Shown one piece after another: positions 6,849 to 9,673 of a DNA stretch of 9,673 nt (position 1 is the stretch's first letter; each line of letters starts with the position of its first letter). This DNA comes from Clostridia bacterium (GTDB lineage Bacteria; Bacillota; Clostridia; Oscillospirales; CAG-272): NCBI GenBank assembly GCA_017408535.1, contig JAFQUL010000244.1, positions 1 to 9,673 of the forward strand. The letters run 5' to 3'. The translations under genes were made by a program, and so were the position numbers. The notes below the pieces were generated by a model, which was not told the origin of the DNA, ran no database searches, and saw only the letters and a program-made list of their open reading frames with translations.

Positions 6849-7318
6849 CAGTTTCTTGAACACTTTTCGGCGTCTATTGCCAGGACAAGCATCAGGGCGG
6901 GGAGCATATCAGAGGGATCGGAAACATCTATAGTGTACGTATCCGTCCAGTTAAACAGCTCCTTATTTACGTCTGCAATCCTGTTGCCCTCTGGGTCGGT
7001 GACGGTGTAGTCCCGCTCGAAGACATTACCCTCAACGTGCCAGCCGTTGCACTCTATATTGTATCTTGGCTTAAAGAAGGAGAACTCCTTGCTTATACAG
7101 CCGAGATATGAGTCTCCGATATACATCTCGAACTTTGGCAGAAAGGTAAGTATTCTTTCCTTGACAGTTCCTACCTCGTTTCCGCGGGCATCGAATATCT
7201 TAAGGCAGTGTCCCCAGGCAAGCTGACCCTTGACGGTGAAGATAGTCTCCCCTGCTTCACTGTAAATATCATAGCTGTCAAACCAGGAGAAAAACCGCTG
7301 TTTGAACAGTAATTTCAT
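6848..7318 (-). CDS. LURP-one-related / YxjI-family (DUF567-like) protein
   Basis: 156-aa soluble protein with the tubby-like fold expected of LURP-one-related/YxjI proteins; function in bacteria is not established. Visible features: the N-terminus MKLLFKQRFFSWFDSYDIYS, then alternating beta-strand segments with typical family phrases (G-x-x-IFTVKGQLAWGHCLKIFD, the ARGNEVGTVKERILTFLPKFEMYIG segment, W-H-V-E-G-N, YTVTDPEGNRIADVNK), and a hydrophobic C-terminal helix with the family-typical ALMLVLAIDA. There is no signal peptide, and its length is close to that of bacterial homologues. It lies 21 bases after the cyclophilin stop on the same strand, so the two are probably co-transcribed. The ribosome site is modest (AGGG about 11 bases, or 2 bases, before the ATG). 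Transcription ends at the terminator at 6813-6848. Family assignment is fairly confident; any link with the upstream cyclophilin is only positional. Confidence 0.88.
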   Translation of the reverse strand: MKLLFKQRFFSWFDSYDIYSEAGETIFTVKGQLAWGHCLKIFDARGNEVGTVKERILTFLPKFEMYIGDSYLGCISKEFSFFKPRYNIECNGWHVEGNVFERDYTVTDPEGNRIADVNKELFNWTDTYTIDVSDPSDMLPALMLVLAIDAEKCSRN

Positions 7319-7339
7319 ATCCCTGCTTACCCTGTAAAG

Positions 7340-7810
7340 TTATGCCAGTCTGATAGTGTCTATTACCTGATCCTCGTAGGGACGGTCCATGTGGTCGGTG
7401 GGGGCGGCGGCGATCTCGTCAACAGCCTCCATACCCTCGATAACACGGCCGAAAGCAGCATACTGTCCGTCAAGGAAGGTTGCGTCTGCGTGTACTATAA
7501 AGAACTGAGAGGATGCGGAGTCAAACATACTGGAGCGCGCCATGGAAATAACACCTCTCACGTGGCTGATGGGGTTAGCCACACCGTTTGCGGCAAACTC
7601 GCCCTTGATCTTCTCCTTTGCACCGCCCATACCGGTACCGGTGGGGTCGCCGCCCTGGATCATAAAGCCGCTTATAACGCGGTGGAATATAAGTCCGTCA
7701 TAGAAATTCTCGGACACAAGCTTTTCAAAATTCTTTACGGTTATGGGAGCCGCATTTGCGTCAAGCTCAAGCTTGATCTCCTTGCCGTTCTTAAGAGTAA
7801 TAATTACCAT
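7340..7810 (-). CDS. ppiB: Cyclophilin-type peptidyl-prolyl cis-trans isomerase
   Basis: 156-aa cytoplasmic cyclophilin that catalyses cis-trans isomerisation of Xaa-Pro bonds during protein folding. There is no signal peptide. Core motifs are intact: FHRVI with catalytic R44, GFMIQGGD with Q52, GTGMGG, GVISMAR, SSQFFI and the LDGQYAAFGRV loop. In that loop the position equivalent to human CypA Trp121 is Phe, as in E. coli cyclophilins, which are known for low cyclosporin sensitivity. The length is that of a minimal one-domain enzyme. The ATG is preceded by AGAGG (plus-strand 7820-7824) nine bases away, and a good sigma-A promoter lies just upstream (7850-7878). It is the first gene of a two-gene unit with the LURP-one protein. 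The symbol is the generic name for the bacterial single-domain enzyme; the family call itself is secure. Confidence 0.96.
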   Translation of the reverse strand: MVIITLKNGKEIKLELDANAAPITVKNFEKLVSENFYDGLIFHRVISGFMIQGGDPTGTGMGGAKEKIKGEFAANGVANPISHVRGVISMARSSMFDSASSQFFIVHADATFLDGQYAAFGRVIEGMEAVDEIAAAPTDHMDRPYEDQVIDTIRLA

Positions 7811-7849
7811 TTTTCAAAACCTCTTTTCGTTATCTCGTTTTGTGCTTAT

Positions 7850-7878
7850 ATTTTACCAAACAAACAGGACAAAGTCAA
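7850..7878 (-). promoter_or_regulatory. Sigma-A promoter for the cyclophilin/LURP-one unit
   Basis: On the - strand, a -35 TTGACT (7878-7873) and a -10 TAAAAT (7855-7850) are separated by exactly 17 bases. Five of six positions match consensus in each box. It lies about 40 bases upstream of the cyclophilin start. Confidence 0.75.
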
Positions 7879-7885
7879 CAGCAGC

Positions 7886-7891
7886 TATAAT
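7886..7891 (+). promoter_or_regulatory. Possible -10 box for the AI-2E family gene
   Basis: A perfect TATAAT on the + strand, 60 bases upstream of the ATG at 7951 and back to back with the cyclophilin promoter. No convincing -35 box is seen 16-18 bases upstream and no extended -10 TGn, so it is weak on sequence alone. Confidence 0.35.
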
Positions 7892-7950
7892 AATATCCTC
7901 TCACGATGCGTATGATAAGTAATAAAAAAAGAAAAAGAGGGACGGAAAAC

Positions 7951-9078
7951 ATGAAGGACAAGGATCTGCTTATAAAATGGTGCTCAAGGGGTGCCTTTCT
8001 TGCTGTTTTCCTGATACTTATATACCTTTTCTTTAAGTGGCTGTTTCCGATATTTTTTCCTTTTATCCTTGCCTACGGATTTTCACGGCTGGTAAAGCGT
8101 CCTTCAGAGCTGATAGTCCGCCGTACCCCCCTGCCGGAAAAGGTATCAAGAGGAGCAGTATTTATCTTTTTCGCCTCGGCTGTAGGTACCGTCATATTTC
8201 TGCTTGTCAGACAGCTGTTCTCCGAGGCAGGGGAGCTTGCACGGCACTTGGGTGAGCCCAGTGTGCTTGAGGGATATGCAGAGTCATTTGACGGATTCGT
8301 CTCATCCCTCAGAGAGAAATTTCCTTTTATAAAACGGCTGTCTGAAAAGGCAGACGGCAGCTCATACTTGTCCGGCATTCGTGATTACCTTCTTGACGGA
8401 ATAAAAAACGGAGCCGCAGGTATATCCTCACGTATCCCGTCAGCCGCCGCAGATATTCTTTCATACCTCCCAAAACTGCTGTTTTCCGGGATAGTTACCG
8501 TGATCTTAGCCTTTTATCTATCTCTTGAGCCGGACCTTATCGGCAGATCGGTATCAAAGCTTCTCGATAAAAAAAGCTACCTTACCCTATACAGCATAGG
8601 GCAGGCAGTAAAGAAAAGTACTCTGTCATATCTTAAGGGGAGCGCCGTACTTCTTGTAATGACCTTTGCCGAGCTGTTTCTGGCTTTTACCCTTATCAGA
8701 GTCAGATATGCCTTTGTTCTTGCTCTCGGTCTCGCGCTTGCTGATCTTCTGCCCGTTATCGGAGTAGGCACGGTACTTTTCCCTGTAGGCGGTATAATGG
8801 CACTTACAGGAGACTCCCGCACGGGTCTGTCGCTTATTGCGGTAGCCGCCGCAGTAACGCTACTGCGACAGCTGACAGAACCAAAAATAATAGGGCGCAG
8901 TGTCGGACTGCACCCTGTTTATATGATCTTATCTATCTACGCGGGATCAAGACTTCTCGGGTTTATAGGTATTATCGTAGGGCCTATAGCCGCTATGACC
9001 CTGTCAGCCGTCTATCCCGTGCTGATGCCGTCACAGAAAGAGGATGCTGCCGTAGTCGGTGAGAGGACACCCCGGTAA
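7951..9078 (+). CDS. AI-2E family (PF01594-like) polytopic membrane protein, YtvI-like
   Basis: 375-aa inner membrane protein of the AI-2E family (formerly UPF0118/PerM). Members transport or export diverse small molecules or ions, and in spore formers one branch is the sporulation protein YtvI. The ATG at 7951 is preferred over the upstream in-frame ATG at 7906 because GAGGGA lies 8 bases before it. The order is typical: two N-terminal hydrophobic helices (about 12-45), a TM at about 65-85, a soluble amphipathic region (about 88-165) and then a C-terminal TM bundle. That bundle carries family phrases: VTVILAFYLSLEPD, YSIGQAVKKSTLSYLKG, ALADLLPVIGVGTVLFPVGG, the LTEPKIIGRSVGLHPV segment and FIGIIVGPIAA. 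The protein is full length for the family. Its last 48 bases overlap the convergent gene. AI-2E family is confident; the YtvI/sporulation connection is tentative. Confidence 0.9.
   Translation: MKDKDLLIKWCSRGAFLAVFLILIYLFFKWLFPIFFPFILAYGFSRLVKRPSELIVRRTPLPEKVSRGAVFIFFASAVGTVIFLLVRQLFSEAGELARHLGEPSVLEGYAESFDGFVSSLREKFPFIKRLSEKADGSSYLSGIRDYLLDGIKNGAAGISSRIPSAAADILSYLPKLLFSGIVTVILAFYLSLEPDLIGRSVSKLLDKKSYLTLYSIGQAVKKSTLSYLKGSAVLLVMTFAELFLAFTLIRVRYAFVLALGLALADLLPVIGVGTVLFPVGGIMALTGDSRTGLSLIAVAAAVTLLRQLTEPKIIGRSVGLHPVYMILSIYAGSRLLGFIGIIVGPIAAMTLSAVYPVLMPSQKEDAAVVGERTPR
9031..9078. other. Convergent 3' gene overlap (48 bases)
   Basis: The + strand AI-2E gene stops at TAA 9076-9078, and the opposite gene reads on to TGA at 9033-9031. 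Both carboxy-terminal ends look genuine: the - strand end contains LTDYGSILFL, which appears to be part of its conserved domain. No intrinsic terminator hairpin with a T run is evident here for either gene. Confidence 0.7.
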
Positions 9079-9673
9079 AAGAGAGACCGGCGTGCATCCG
9101 AGAGAATGAAGAAAGTCCTCTGCCTCTTTCCCGTATCGGTAAAGCGAAAGATCCCCCGAGAAAAACAGTCTGCCGTCATCATATCCGGTACATCCCCCGA
9201 TAAAGCCATAATCGTAACCGGGGAGCAGGATGTTCCCGGCAGGAACGGTAAGAACTGCGATGCCCACATTTTTTGCCGCACGGGCGATACCGCTGTCAGA
9301 GGTAATGATACCCTTCCTCTCTCCGTCTATCACCGCCGCAGAGCATTTTACGTATCCCTGCTTTACTCTGAGGACATTCATGCCAAGCTCCACGGCGGTG
9401 CTCAGCACCTCCCGTGAGGTGTGGGGAGATGAGATGAAAACATCACCGATAGCCGTCGCGTTCAGCCCCACGTCGAGGGGATACTCATCCCCCGTCTCAT
9501 CGTCTGTCACAGCTAAGGTCTCACCGGTACAGGATATGATATTTTCTGCTGTATTCCGTCCCCCGGGACTTAAAAGATATCGGCGGTGGCAGAAAAGTTT
9601 CTCCCCAAGGGATATAAATATCATATCCGGGTGAGAGCACACAGGCGGAGCAAGATAATCCGCCCCCGGCACT
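9031..9673 (-). CDS. Uncharacterised protein, possibly DUF6873 / GME-fold-like (5' partial)
   Basis: At least 214 residues, open to the right edge. The GTG near the edge is probably an internal valine, because the first visible residues (ADYLAPPVCSHPDMIF) look mid-domain and no ribosome site can be seen. No signal peptide or TM segment is visible. Conserved-looking pieces, numbered from that GTG: CSHPD (12-16), GYVKCSAAVI (107-115), ITSDSGIA (123-130), LLPGYDYGFIGGCTG (149-163), LFFSGDL (169-175) and a C-terminal LTDYGSILFL. From memory this pattern fits the clostridial DUF6873 group, assigned to the guanidino-group modifying enzyme (pentein) fold, but no activity is known and I cannot verify the match here. 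C110 and C161 with nearby Asp/Gly are candidates for functional residues. Its 3' end overlaps the AI-2E gene by 48 bases in convergent orientation. Confidence 0.7.
   Translation of the reverse strand, partial: VPGADYLAPPVCSHPDMIFISLGEKLFCHRRYLLSPGGRNTAENIISCTGETLAVTDDETGDEYPLDVGLNATAIGDVFISSPHTSREVLSTAVELGMNVLRVKQGYVKCSAAVIDGERKGIITSDSGIARAAKNVGIAVLTVPAGNILLPGYDYGFIGGCTGYDDGRLFFSGDLSLYRYGKEAEDFLHSLGCTPVSLLPGCPLTDYGSILFL

Noticed and set aside
7391..7915. 174-codon + strand open frame opposite the cyclophilin gene
   Set aside because: The cyclophilin on the - strand has all catalytic motifs; the + frame is Gly/Cys/His-rich shadow coding.
7906..7950. Extension of the AI-2E protein to ATG 7906
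   Set aside because: No ribosome site precedes it and the added residues are a Lys/Arg-rich stretch that includes the real ribosome site; the ATG at 7951 is well placed.
9106..9634. Plus-strand open frames over the right-end gene
   Set aside because: They lie opposite a longer - strand frame with conserved-looking blocks and show no domain of their own.
1..9673. CRISPR array, tRNA/rRNA, insertion sequence, phage or restriction/defence genes
   Set aside because: No regularly spaced direct repeats, no tRNA-like cloverleaf or rRNA segments, no transposase or integrase motifs and no terminal inverted repeats were seen.

Overview
The window looks like chromosomal DNA from a low-to-mid GC Gram-positive anaerobe of the Clostridia, most likely a Ruminococcus/Oscillospiraceae-type gut bacterium. 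This is an inference from the strong GGAGG-type ribosome binding sites, the use of TTG and GTG starts, Firmicutes-style families (BcrA/LanF-like ABC ATPase, YxjI/LURP-one protein, YtvI-like AI-2E family membrane protein) and dense tandem operons. No rRNA, tRNA, insertion sequence, phage gene or CRISPR array was seen.

Region 1 (1-6806, all + strand) is one long tandem gene cluster. It opens with an OmpR/PhoB-type response regulator whose first codons lie outside the window. A membrane histidine kinase follows, translationally coupled through a TTGA overlap. A strong intrinsic terminator (2021-2058) separates this pair from five tightly packed genes. These are a 208-aa and a 297-aa ABC-2-like membrane subunit, a short ABC ATPase with an E in place of the Q-loop glutamine, a secreted and membrane-anchored protein with repeated Ig-like/COG1361-like domains, and a two-TM protein of unknown function with a large extracytoplasmic domain. 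Because the terminator sits only about 14 bases before the first permease start, with no room for a promoter between them, the transporter genes are probably reached by read-through. The terminator may therefore act as an attenuator. The layout resembles bacitracin- or lantibiotic-type sensing and detoxification modules (two-component system plus ABC exporter), but the two extra surface proteins are not part of the classical versions. This is the best candidate in the window for an undescribed envelope or antimicrobial-peptide response module.

Region 2 (6807-7810, - strand) starts from a good sigma-A promoter and carries a cyclophilin-type peptidyl-prolyl isomerase followed by a LURP-one/YxjI-like protein. 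It ends at a perfect GC-rich bidirectional terminator shared with region 1.

Region 3 (7811-9673) holds a divergent promoter region and an AI-2E family (YtvI-like) polytopic membrane protein on the + strand. Its 3' end overlaps by 48 bases the 3' end of a convergent - strand gene. That gene runs off the right edge and encodes an uncharacterised protein that may belong to the DUF6873 (GME/pentein-fold-like) group. No gene-free stretch exceeds about 140 bases.
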